Part shown: positions 43,743-52,288 of the stretch, piece by piece
How the letters are laid out: each line of letters begins with the position of its first letter
Numbering within the stretch: the stretch's first letter is position 1
Assembly (NCBI GenBank): GCA_028871345.1
Contig: JAGWNK010000008.1
Location: forward strand, 41,403 to 105,402
Length of the DNA stretch: 64,000 nucleotides
Direction of reading: 5' to 3'
DNA from: Alphaproteobacteria bacterium
GTDB lineage: Bacteria; Pseudomonadota; Alphaproteobacteria; Micropepsales; Micropepsaceae
The notes under the pieces: model-generated
Databases searched by the model: none
Told to the model about the DNA's origin: nothing
The model's input: the letters and a program-made list of their open reading frames with translations, nothing else
Made by a program: the position numbers and the translations under genes

Positions 43743-45257
43743 TCAGTGTAGCTGCGTCAGACGCCGGAACGACAGCGCCTCGGCGACATGGGCGCGCTTG
43801 ACGCCGTCGCTTTGCGCCAGGTCGGCGATGGTGCGCGCCACGCGCAGCACGCGGTGATAGCCGCGCGCGGTCAACCGCATCGCTTCCGCCGCTTCGGACA
43901 ACAGCCGCGCCCCGGCCCCGTCGGGCGCCGCAACCGCGTCGAGCAGCGCCCCTTCGGCCTCGGCATTGGTGCGCAGCCCTTTGCCCTCGTAGCGCCGGCG
44001 CTGCCGCTCGCGCGCCTCCCCCACGCGCTTGGCGACATCGGTGCTCGATTCGGCCGGCGGCGGCAGGCTGAGATCGGCCGCCGAGACGCCGGGCACATCG
44101 ACATGCAGGTCGATGCGGTCGAACAAGGGTCCCGAGATGCGCGACTGGTAGTCCTGGGCGCATTTGGGCACGCGGGCGCAGGCCTGCGCGGGGTCGCCCA
44201 GATAGCCGCAGCGGCACGGGTTCATCGCCGCCACCAGCTGGAAGCGCGCCGGAAAACGCACATGGGCGTTGGCCCTTGCCACCACGGCCTCGCCGGATTC
44301 GATGGGCTGGCGCAGGGAATCCAGCACGGCGCGCTGGAACTCGGGCAGCTCGTCCAGGAACAACACCCCGAGATGGGCAAGCGAGACTTCGCCCGGCTTG
44401 ACGCGCAGCCCGCCGCCCACCAGCGCCGCCATCGAAGCCGAATGATGCGGCGCGCGGAAGGGGCGCCGCCGCGAGATCGCGCCGTCCCGCAGTTCGCCCG
44501 CCAAGGACTGCACCATCGAGATCTCCAAGGCCTCGCGGGCGTCGAGCGGCGGCAGCAGGCCGGGCAGGCGCTGGGCCAGCATCGATTTGCCGGCGCCGGG
44601 CGGGCCGATCATCAGCAGCGCATGGCCGCCGGCCGCGGCGATCTCCAGCGCCCGCTTGGCGGTCTCCTGGCCCTTGACGTCTTTCAAGTCGGGCGCGCTC
44701 ACCGCATCGTCGGCCAGCCTGGCGACGGGACGGTTGAGCACCTGCACGCCGCGCACGTGATTGACGAGCGCGATGAGCGACGGCGCCGCGATGATTTCCA
44801 CCTCGCCCGCCCAGGCCGCTTCCGCCCCGCAACCGGCGGGGCAGATGAGGCCGCGGTGCTGTTCGGACGCGGCCAAGGCCGCCGGCAGCACGCCGGCCAC
44901 TGGCGCGATCTGGGCGTCGAGCGACAGCTCGCCCAGCGCCACATAGCGTTCCATCTCGCTGGCCGGCAGCACGCCCATCGCCGCCAGGAGGCCGAGCGCG
45001 ATCGGCAGGTCGTAATGGCTGCCCTCCTTGGGCAGGTCGGCCGGCGCCAGGTTCACGGTGATGCGCTGATAGGGCAGCGCCAGGCCGATGGCGGCCAGCC
45101 CCGCGCGCACGCGCTCGCGACTTTCGCCCACCGCCTTGTCGGCCAGGCCCACGAGATTGAACTGGCCGTTGCCGCCGTCGCCGATATGCACCTGGACATC
45201 GACTTCGCGCGCGTCGATGCCTTGGAAGGCCACGGTGTAGATGTGCGCGACGGCCAT
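43743..45257 (-). CDS. comM: YifB/ComM family Mg-chelatase-like AAA ATPase
   Basis: 504 aa. N-terminal ChlI-like domain (LPKEGSHYDLPIALGLLAA), then an AAA+ core with Walker A GPPGAGKSMLAQRLPG, Walker B LFLDELPEF, and MNPCRCGYLGDP with the Cys cluster, then a C-terminal Mg-chelatase domain. ComM promotes branch migration during natural transformation in several bacteria, so the gene is usually conserved even without evident competence. The ATG at 45257 (MAVAHIYTVAF) is the standard start; sequence further upstream is not conserved. Confidence 0.94.
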   Translation of the reverse strand: MAVAHIYTVAFQGIDAREVDVQVHIGDGGNGQFNLVGLADKAVGESRERVRAGLAAIGLALPYQRITVNLAPADLPKEGSHYDLPIALGLLAAMGVLPASEMERYVALGELSLDAQIAPVAGVLPAALAASEQHRGLICPAGCGAEAAWAGEVEIIAAPSLIALVNHVRGVQVLNRPVARLADDAVSAPDLKDVKGQETAKRALEIAAAGGHALLMIGPPGAGKSMLAQRLPGLLPPLDAREALEISMVQSLAGELRDGAISRRRPFRAPHHSASMAALVGGGLRVKPGEVSLAHLGVLFLDELPEFQRAVLDSLRQPIESGEAVVARANAHVRFPARFQLVAAMNPCRCGYLGDPAQACARVPKCAQDYQSRISGPLFDRIDLHVDVPGVSAADLSLPPPAESSTDVAKRVGEARERQRRRYEGKGLRTNAEAEGALLDAVAAPDGAGARLLSEAAEAMRLTARGYHRVLRVARTIADLAQSDGVKRAHVAEALSFRRLTQLH

Positions 45258-45400
45258 TGATGGCAACCGGCGGAGCCCGCGCTCATACCACCCTCGCGGG
45301 CAGCCCGGCGCAATGCGACACCTGCGGCAGAAAACGAGACTGCTTCGCATGCCGCTGCGCTTGCCTTTGCGCCGGTACGCTCCTAGTCCTTGGCGAAGCC

Positions 45401-45961
45401 ATGACTCGCTGGACAACCCTGGTTTTGGTGCTGTTTTTCCTCGGTCCCGCCGCGGGCCAGGAGGCTGATCCGTTCGCCGATGGGGCCAACGGTGCCAAGC
45501 TGCACACCGCTTCCGGCTTCGTCTGCCCGCTGCAGATCGGCTCCTTCGAGCGCGATGCGGTCGGTCAGCGCGACCCCCAGACCGGCGCCGATTACTGCTC
45601 CTATTCGGCGCTCGACGGCGTCTACGGCACCATCACTCTGCAGCCCCTGCCGCAGGCCTATGATCCGGTGGCGCTCTTGGCGCCGGATTTCGTGGTCCAG
45701 GAAGGCACCGGCACGCGCATGATCGGCGAAGACCGCCGCACGGTGGGCGCCAAGGCGCGGCTGTCGATCTACACGCGCACCTACGAGACCGCGCGGCTGC
45801 AGAACATGCAGTACCGCACCCTGTTCACCAGCGGCGCCGTGGGGGCCTGGGCGGTCGACGTCACCATCGAATACGCCGATCCGCGCGACCGCGAGCTCGA
45901 GACGGCTTTCCTCAACGCGGTCTATGATGCGGCGGTGCGCCGGATCGGCGCCGCGCCGTAG
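45401..45961 (+). CDS. exported protein of unknown function
   Basis: 186 aa. Signal peptide MTRWTTLVLVLFFLGPAAGQ with probable cleavage after GPAAG. The mature part has two Cys (near GFVCPLQIG and ADYCSYSA) that could form a disulfide, and a pattern of short beta strands. Not recognised. Many alphaproteobacteria carry similar proteins of about 190 aa without known role. Divergent from comM across 143 bp with no clear feature. An in-frame extension upstream to 45257 is Cys-rich and probably untranslated. Confidence 0.75.
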   Translation: MTRWTTLVLVLFFLGPAAGQEADPFADGANGAKLHTASGFVCPLQIGSFERDAVGQRDPQTGADYCSYSALDGVYGTITLQPLPQAYDPVALLAPDFVVQEGTGTRMIGEDRRTVGAKARLSIYTRTYETARLQNMQYRTLFTSGAVGAWAVDVTIEYADPRDRELETAFLNAVYDAAVRRIGAAP

Positions 45962-45962
45962 C

Positions 45963-46172
45963 TCAGGCTTCCTTGCGATGCTCGAGCAGGTCGCCCGGCT
46001 GGCAGTCGAGGGCGGCGCAGATGGCGTCGAGCGTCTCGAAGCGCACGCCCTTCACCTTGCCGGATTTGAGCAGCGACAGATTGGCTTCGGTGATGCCGAT
46101 GGTCTCGGCCAGTTCCTTGGAGCGCATCTTGCGCCTCGCGAGCATGACGTCGAGGTTGACGATGATGGCCAT
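45963..46172 (-). CDS. XRE-family helix-turn-helix regulator (small)
   Basis: 69 aa. Whole protein is one HTH domain: LARRKMRSKELAETIGITEA, then LSLLKSGKVKGVRFETLDAI and CAALDCQPGDLLEH. Such single-domain regulators usually autoregulate. The start overlaps the DUF2975 stop by one base (TGATG). The 18-bp palindrome at 46762-46779 upstream of the pair is its likely operator. Confidence 0.9.
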   Translation of the reverse strand: MAIIVNLDVMLARRKMRSKELAETIGITEANLSLLKSGKVKGVRFETLDAICAALDCQPGDLLEHRKEA

Positions 46173-46705
46173 CACACGAACTTCGCGTTTTCGTCGGCCA
46201 TGCGGCGCGCTTCCGCCATGACGCGGGCGATGACCAGCATCACCCCGGCGGTGAACAGCTGCTCGACGTCGCCGCTGCCGAATGCGAGCGAAATCTCGCG
46301 ATGGCCGTGGCCCAGCGGCCAGCTGAGGAGGAAGGAGATCGGCGCCTGCATGGCGAAGGCCACGATCACGTTGGCGAACAGCGCCACGGCGACATGGGTC
46401 AGGTGCTTGAGCGGTCCCGCCGAGAACACTTCGCCGGCGGCGTAGCAGAGGAAGAGGCGGTGCAGCGACCACAAGGCCCACACGATGAAGCCGGCCGGCA
46501 CGGCGGCGCAGGCCAGGGCTCCCAGGCGGTAGGGCAGGGGCGTTGATTCGCTGAGCGTGCTGCCGAGGTGGTTGACGTCGAACATCAGCCAGCCGGTGTG
46601 CTGGGGGAACAGGAAGGTCACCGCCAGAAGCAGGGGATAGAGCCCCACGCCCAGAGCCGAACACCCCGCCATCCAGCGGCTCAATCCGGCAAACCCTCGA
46701 TCCAT
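46172..46705 (-). CDS. DUF2975 membrane protein
   Basis: 177 aa with four hydrophobic segments (about 12-34, 56-80, 98-125 and 140-165), starting MDRGFAGLSRWMAGCSALGV. DUF2975 proteins are small membrane proteins of unknown function that in many bacteria precede a small XRE regulator, exactly as here. Proposed roles such as envelope sensing are unproven. The upstream 74 bp hold the palindromic operator. Confidence 0.85.
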   Translation of the reverse strand: MDRGFAGLSRWMAGCSALGVGLYPLLLAVTFLFPQHTGWLMFDVNHLGSTLSESTPLPYRLGALACAAVPAGFIVWALWSLHRLFLCYAAGEVFSAGPLKHLTHVAVALFANVIVAFAMQAPISFLLSWPLGHGHREISLAFGSGDVEQLFTAGVMLVIARVMAEARRMADENAKFV

Positions 46706-46740
46706 GTCCGGCCTCCCAACAAACGCGCCGGAACGGTATC

Positions 46741-46779
46741 ACAGAAATAAATTATCGCAATACAGAAATTAATTTCTGT
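46741..46779. promoter_or_regulatory. palindromic operator upstream of the DUF2975-XRE operon
   Basis: ACAGAAATTAATTTCTGT (46762-46779) is a perfect 18-bp palindrome. A partial copy, ACAGAAATAAATT, begins at 46741. The AT-rich block stands out from the GC-rich surroundings and lies about 36-75 bp upstream of the DUF2975 start. Autoregulation by the XRE protein is inferred. Confidence 0.65.
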
Positions 46780-47172
46780 CTATAGCTGACCCCGGGGCCT
46801 GACGTGCTGCCGGATCCAGGCAGCGAGTTCGTTTTCGCTCAGCTCGCCCGCGGCCAGCGCCAGGATCGCCACGACGCAGGCCGCGTCCTCTGCCACGAGC
46901 GTGAAGCCGTTCAGGACGAGGAAGGATTCCAAAGCCACCAGCGCGGTCCGTTTGTTGCCATCGACGAAAGGGTGGTTTTTTGCCAAGCCGAAGGCATAGG
47001 CCGCAGCCAGCGCTGCTGCGTCCGGGTCTTCATAAGACGCGAGATTTTGCGGCCGGGCCAAAGCGGATTCGAACAGCCCTTCGTCGCGGATCCCGGACGC
47101 CCCGCCGTGCTCTGCCAGCTGCTCATCATGGGCGGCGAGCAGTACTTTCTGGTCCAGCGAGACCCAGGTCAT
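46780..47172 (-). CDS. doc: Fic/Doc-family toxin (death-on-curing)
   Basis: 130 aa. The Doc motif HPFVDGNKRTA is at residues 67-77 with the catalytic His67, and the N-terminus WVSLDQKVLLAAHDEQLAEH is typical. Doc phosphorylates elongation factor Tu and stops translation. It is coupled to the AbrB/MazE-type antitoxin by ATGA, the antitoxin being first. The toxin looks intact. Confidence 0.9.
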   Translation of the reverse strand: MTWVSLDQKVLLAAHDEQLAEHGGASGIRDEGLFESALARPQNLASYEDPDAAALAAAYAFGLAKNHPFVDGNKRTALVALESFLVLNGFTLVAEDAACVVAILALAAGELSENELAAWIRQHVRPRGQL

Positions 47173-47396
47173 TTCGCCAATTCACGCAATGCGTTGCGAC
47201 GCTTCTTCATGACGGCGCGCACGGCTTCGAGCTGGCGGGCCGTCTCGGGGTCGTAGGGTGTCACCCGGAAGCCGTCAGGAGCCTGGGTCAGAATGAGGGT
47301 GTCGCCCTTTGCCACGTTCATGGCGGCAAGCGCCTCCTTCGGCAGGGTCACGCCGAGGGAATTGCCGATCTGAATGATCTTCAGCTGCGCATTCAT
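47169..47396 (-). CDS. AbrB/MazE-type antitoxin
   Basis: 75 aa. N-terminal swapped-hairpin DNA-binding domain (LKIIQIGNSLGVTLPKEAL) followed by a basic C-terminal tail (AVRAVMKKRRNALRELAK) likely to bind the toxin. Pairs of this antitoxin with Doc occur in alphaproteobacteria, in place of the classical Phd. The operator at 47412-47435 lies just upstream of its ATG. Confidence 0.88.
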   Translation of the reverse strand: MNAQLKIIQIGNSLGVTLPKEALAAMNVAKGDTLILTQAPDGFRVTPYDPETARQLEAVRAVMKKRRNALRELAK

Positions 47397-47411
47397 GGCG
47401 TTCGCTCATCT

Positions 47412-47435
47412 GTTATAACACCACCAGGTTATAAC
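47412..47435. promoter_or_regulatory. twin palindromic operator of the Doc-antitoxin operon
   Basis: Two identical 8-bp palindromes, GTTATAAC, at 47412-47419 and 47428-47435, are spaced 16 bp start to start. They lie 16-39 bp upstream of the antitoxin start, near where the promoter should be. They fit binding of an AbrB/MazE dimer pair (inference). Confidence 0.7.
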
Positions 47436-47462
47436 ACACGTACGAACGCCGCAAGCCCCGGC

Positions 47463-47771
47463 TCACTCCGGCGCCAGCGTCACCTTGATGCCGTCGAGCT
47501 CCTGCGAGCAGGTGATCTGGCAGCTCAGCCGCGAGTTCGGCTGCACGGCCAGCGCCATGTCCAGCATGTCGACTTCGCCGTCCGACGGCTTGGGCAGCCG
47601 CTCGTACCAGCCGTCGTCGATATAGACGTGGCAGGTGGCGCAGGCGCAGGCGCCGCCGCATTCCGCGGTGATGGGCAGCCCCGCGTCGCGCAGCATCTCC
47701 ATGATCGTCCAGCCGTCGCGGCCTTCGATCTCGGTTTCCTTGCCGTTGCGGTCCTTGGCGATGATCTTCAT
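47463..47771 (-). CDS. [2Fe-2S] ferredoxin (adrenodoxin-type)
   Basis: 102 aa. Cluster ligands in ECGGACACATCHVYI (C-x5-C-x2-C) plus the distal Cys in LSCQIT. The pattern with MLDMA...NSRLSCQI is the vertebrate-adrenodoxin/FdxB type, which serves cytochrome P450s or Fe-S assembly. The flavoprotein upstream on the same strand is a natural electron donor. No isc genes are adjacent, so a role in Fe-S assembly is uncertain. Confidence 0.92.
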   Translation of the reverse strand: MKIIAKDRNGKETEIEGRDGWTIMEMLRDAGLPITAECGGACACATCHVYIDDGWYERLPKPSDGEVDMLDMALAVQPNSRLSCQITCSQELDGIKVTLAPE

Positions 47772-47834
47772 CTCGAACTCTTTCTTTCTGCCGTCATGGC
47801 GAGGTGCGAAGCCGAATGCAGCAGCCCCGAATCG

Positions 47835-48893
<1,059 letters not shown>

Positions 48894-49030
48894 TCACAAA
48901 CATACGTTCTTATATGTAAAAACGAAGGCGTCAACAATCCCATGCCTCGCGCAGGCCCGATATTCGCCCGAAGGGCTTGCCGGGCGCCGGTGTCGGCGGG
49001 CAGAACTTTGTCATCGCGCGAGGAATCTCC

Positions 49031-49348
49031 ATGACCAATCCCCAGATCCTGAAGGCAGAGCAATGCGTTAGCATGGAAGACGTGCGCGCGCAGATCGACC
49101 GCCTCGACCAGGCCCTGGTGGGGCTTCTCTCCGAGCGCCAGCGCTATATAGAACGGGCCGCCGAAATCAAATCCAATCGTGACGCCGTGCGCGATGAAGC
49201 CCGCATCGTGGATGTCCTCAGCAAAGTGACGGCACGGGCGCGCGTGGCGGGGTTGAACCCGGATATCGCCCAAGCGGTGTGGCGGGTCCTGATCGAGCGC
49301 TCGATCGCACTCGAATTCGAGGCCTATGACCGTCAGCGCGCCAGATAA
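49031..49348 (+). CDS. chorismate mutase (AroQ type)
   Basis: 105 aa. All-helical AroQ fold: MEDVRAQIDRLDQALVGLLS with the first-helix Arg, followed by ERAAEIKSNRDAVRDEARIV. It converts chorismate to prephenate for Phe/Tyr synthesis. The ATG at 49031 is preceded by GAGGAATCTCC, a good ribosome site. It overlaps the Hpt gene tail to tail by 16 bp. The upstream 167 bp to the reductase start are AT-richer and probably hold both promoters. Confidence 0.9.
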   Translation: MTNPQILKAEQCVSMEDVRAQIDRLDQALVGLLSERQRYIERAAEIKSNRDAVRDEARIVDVLSKVTARARVAGLNPDIAQAVWRVLIERSIALEFEAYDRQRAR

Positions 49349-49686
49349 GCCCTGATGAACTCCTGCACCGCATGGGCGCAGGATCTGAGCGAGGCAATGG
49401 CGACCGAGGCGTTGCCGCGGTCCCGCACGGGATCGATCGGTTCTGCGGCGGCGGCCGCATCGGCGAATCCGAAGGCGCCGACACCGCGTGCCGCCCCTTT
49501 CAGGGTGTGGGTCACTTCCTTCCACGATTTGGCGTCGCGGGCGTCGAGGATGGATTGCAGGCGTTCCACCAGTTCGGTGGTCTGGGCATCGAACAGCCGG
49601 AGGACTTCGGCATTGAGCACTTCGTCGCCGCCCGTATAACGGGCGAGGTGGTTGAGATCGACGGCGGCGCAGGGTTTGCCAGACAT
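49333..49686 (-). CDS. stand-alone histidine phosphotransfer (Hpt) protein
   Basis: 117 aa. Hpt motif HTLKGAARGVGAFGF with phospho-acceptor His60, in a four-helix pattern (LNAEVLRLFDAQTTELVERL, then SLRSCAHAVQEFIRAYL). It relays phosphate between a hybrid kinase receiver and a response regulator. No kinase or regulator is adjacent; the hybrid kinase at 35192 is the only candidate partner in the window, and that link is speculative. It overlaps chorismate mutase tail to tail. Confidence 0.9.
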   Translation of the reverse strand: MSGKPCAAVDLNHLARYTGGDEVLNAEVLRLFDAQTTELVERLQSILDARDAKSWKEVTHTLKGAARGVGAFGFADAAAAAEPIDPVRDRGNASVAIASLRSCAHAVQEFIRAYLAR

Positions 49687-49700
49687 GAGTTTCCCCTCTT

Positions 49701-50495
49701 GTGGCCCTGCAAGGATGGGCTGAATTGCGTCAAGACCCCGTTAACGGGCGGGCCTGGGCGAAGCTCCTGGAACCCGCCGCCATCGCCTCCTGGCCGCCGC
49801 GGGAGGTTCACACCATCGCCGGCTGGCGCCTGCGCCTGACCGACGGGTTCAGCCACCGCCTCAATTCCGTCGCGGCCCTGCGCTTCGACGGCGACGATCC
49901 CGCAGACGCCATCGCGAAGGTGGAAGCGATCTACCGCGCCCGCGCCCTCCAGCCGATGTTTCAGGTCACCCCGGCGGTCGAGCCGCCGCAACTGCCCGAT
50001 CTTCTGATCCGCCGCGGTTATCGCGGCGTGGTGCCGACCCTGGTGTGCGTCGCCGAGGCGTCCGCCGTGCGCGCCCGCTGTCCCGCCGGGGCGCAAGCGG
50101 ACATCCGCGAAGGCCGCCATGCGGCGTTCGACGATCTGGTGACGGCTGGCTCGCATTCGCCCGCCGACGGTCGCGAGCGCCTTGCCGTTCTCGATCGTCT
50201 GGCGCTGCCGCATGGCTGTCTGACGGCCTATGCCGATGGCCGTGCCGTATCGTGCGGCGTCGGCATCGCGGCGAAGGGCTATGTCGGGATCAACATGATG
50301 CGCACCGCCGCCGCGGCGCGTCGGCGCGGCCATGCCCGCCGGGTGCTGGGCGCCATCGCTGCGTGGGCGGACGATGCCACGCTCTTTCTGCAGGTCGAAG
50401 AAGCCAACGCGCCGGCGCGCGCGCTGTACGAATACGCCGGCTTCACGCCGGTGTACTCGTACCGGCATTACCGCAAGGACGAGGAGCCTGCGTGA
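49701..50495 (+). CDS. GNAT family N-acetyltransferase
   Basis: 264 aa. The N-terminal half (SWPPREVHTIAGWRLRLTDG, FSHRLNSVAALRF) resembles a degenerate GNAT domain. The C-terminal half carries the acetyl-CoA loop (GINMMRTAAAARRRGHARRV) and the end motif NAPARALYEYAGFTPVYSYR. Substrate unknown. The start is a GTG at 49701, divergent from the Hpt gene by 14 bp. It overlaps the aldo/keto reductase tail to tail by 28 bp. Confidence 0.88.
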   Translation: MALQGWAELRQDPVNGRAWAKLLEPAAIASWPPREVHTIAGWRLRLTDGFSHRLNSVAALRFDGDDPADAIAKVEAIYRARALQPMFQVTPAVEPPQLPDLLIRRGYRGVVPTLVCVAEASAVRARCPAGAQADIREGRHAAFDDLVTAGSHSPADGRERLAVLDRLALPHGCLTAYADGRAVSCGVGIAAKGYVGINMMRTAAAARRRGHARRVLGAIAAWADDATLFLQVEEANAPARALYEYAGFTPVYSYRHYRKDEEPA

Positions 50496-51358
50496 CCGAT
50501 CGTGTCGAGCACGGCCAGGACCTCCTGAGACAAGACGAGATCGGCGGCGGCGAGGTTTTCGCGCAAATGCGCCGGCGATGACGTGCCGGGAATCAACAGG
50601 ATGTTGGGGGAGCGGTGCAGCAGCCAGGCCAGCGCCACCTGCATCGGCGTGACATCGAGGCGGGCGGCCATCTCGGACAACGTCGATGATTGCAGCGGCG
50701 TGAAACCGCCCAGCGGGAAGAACGGCACATAGGCGATGCCGTCGCGTGCCAGGGTTTTGACAAGGCCATCGTCGGCGCGCTGGACCAGATTGTAGTGGTT
50801 CTGCACGCAGGCGATGTCGCAGATGCTGCGTCCTTCGGCGACTTGGCTCGCCGTGACATTGCTCAGCCCGATGTGTCGCACCAGGCCCTGGCGCTGCAGC
50901 TCCGCCAGCACCGTGAGCATCGGCGCGATCGAACCTTCCGCCGGTTCGTGGGCTTCGCCCAGCATGAGCCGCAGGTTGACCACCTCCAGCACGTCGAGCC
51001 CGAGGTTGCGCAGATTGTCATGCACCGCCTGGGTCAGCTCGTGCGGCGAGGCCGCCCTGATCCATGAGGCATCCTCGCCGCGCCGGGCGCCGATCTTGGT
51101 GACGATGACGAGATCGTCCGGATAGGGCGCCAGCGCCTCGCGGATGATCTCGTTGGTGACGTGCGGGCCATAGAAATCGCTGGTGTCGATGTGGTTCACC
51201 CCGCTGGCCACAACCTCGCGCAGCACGGCGACGGCCTGCCGGCGGTCCTTGGGCGGGCCGAACACGCCGGGTCCCGCCAGCTGCATCGCCCCATAGCCGA
51301 GCCGCTTCACGGCGCGGTCGCCAAGCCTGTAGGTGCCGGATTTGTCGATCTGAGCCAT
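50468..51358 (-). CDS. aldo/keto reductase
   Basis: 296-aa NADPH-dependent carbonyl reductase of the AKR superfamily. GYGAMQLAGPGVFGPPKDR, the catalytic Asp-Tyr in HIDTSDFYGPHVTNEIIREA, the Lys in LVIVTKIGARRGE, and QNHYNLVQRADDGLV are all present; a His in the tetrad is replaced in VVNLRLML, a feature of some AKR subfamilies. Substrate unknown. The ATG at 51358 is the family start. Next upstream is the NnrU-like gene on the same strand, 82 bp away. Confidence 0.92.
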   Translation of the reverse strand: MAQIDKSGTYRLGDRAVKRLGYGAMQLAGPGVFGPPKDRRQAVAVLREVVASGVNHIDTSDFYGPHVTNEIIREALAPYPDDLVIVTKIGARRGEDASWIRAASPHELTQAVHDNLRNLGLDVLEVVNLRLMLGEAHEPAEGSIAPMLTVLAELQRQGLVRHIGLSNVTASQVAEGRSICDIACVQNHYNLVQRADDGLVKTLARDGIAYVPFFPLGGFTPLQSSTLSEMAARLDVTPMQVALAWLLHRSPNILLIPGTSSPAHLRENLAAADLVLSQEVLAVLDTIGHAGSSSLR

Positions 51359-51440
51359 GCGCGGTCCTCTTGCGGTGAAGGCAAGAGATGGGGTCTCCGG
51401 CGCAGTCATCAAGGCCCGTCGCGACCGAATTCTCGGGCGT

Positions 51441-52136
51441 TCACCCCGGCAGCCAGCCGTTGGGGAACGGGGACGCGCTGAACAGGGCGGCGTGGAACCA
51501 CAGGAACCCCGCGAACAACGCGAACGCCACGGCGAAGCGCCAGTCGAAATATTCGCGCGCCACGAATTTGTTGCGCGCCTGGATGATGGCCGCAAACGGC
51601 AGGTTCGAGGTCTGCGCCGAGATCTCGTTCCAGCGGGCCCCATCGCGCCGGCGCGCCTTGCGGTCGATGGCGCGCGTGCCGATCAGCGCCACGATGAGGA
51701 ACGACGCGAAGAAGATCGTGGACGCCAGCGTTCCCGTCGCCGCGAGATGATAGCCCGACCAGATCGCGGCCCCCCACAGGAAGGGATGGCGCGTGATGCG
51801 GTGGACGCCTCGCAGGGCAGCCTTCTCCTGGCCGGCCGAAGTGGGATTTTCTCCCAGCACGCCGGGCACCACGAGCGCGAAGGCCACCGCCATGACCGGA
51901 ATGGCGAGATTGCGCAGGCCCTGGCCGGCATCGAACAGCAGCATGTTGTCGGCGCTTGCGTCGGCGTGGTTGAAAGCGATGCACAACCAGACGACGGCGC
52001 CCAGCGAAGCCAGCGCGAACAGTCCCCGGTAAGGGCCTTCGCCGATGCGCCGCGTGATCACATCGCGCAGCGCGGTGCCCGAGACGCCAAGATGGATGGC
52101 CAGAAACAGCAGGCTCGCCGCCAACAGGTTCAGCAT
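51441..52136 (-). CDS. NnrU-like membrane protein
   Basis: 231 aa, seven or so hydrophobic segments. The N-terminus MLNLLAASLLFLAIHLGVSG and the motif GVHRITRHPFLWGAAIWSGYH are characteristic of NnrU. The HPxxWG/RHP pattern recalls isoprenylcysteine methyltransferase-like membrane methyltransferases. NnrU is tied to denitrification in some bacteria, but no nitrogen-oxide reductase gene is in view, so the role is open. Divergent from the TipN-like gene, 152 bp apart. Confidence 0.85.
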   Translation of the reverse strand: MLNLLAASLLFLAIHLGVSGTALRDVITRRIGEGPYRGLFALASLGAVVWLCIAFNHADASADNMLLFDAGQGLRNLAIPVMAVAFALVVPGVLGENPTSAGQEKAALRGVHRITRHPFLWGAAIWSGYHLAATGTLASTIFFASFLIVALIGTRAIDRKARRRDGARWNEISAQTSNLPFAAIIQARNKFVAREYFDWRFAVAFALFAGFLWFHAALFSASPFPNGWLPG

Positions 52137-52288
52137 CGATTCGATCTCCACGGGTTGACGATGACTACCGCAGCCGCCGGGTTGGGAGGAGAGGGCACCG
52201 ACTCCGCAGCGGTGCAAAACTCCGCTTGGCCCTCGCGCCGCACCGACTCGATGGCTAAGGTGTCATCCGACACAAGCCCGAGGAAGTC

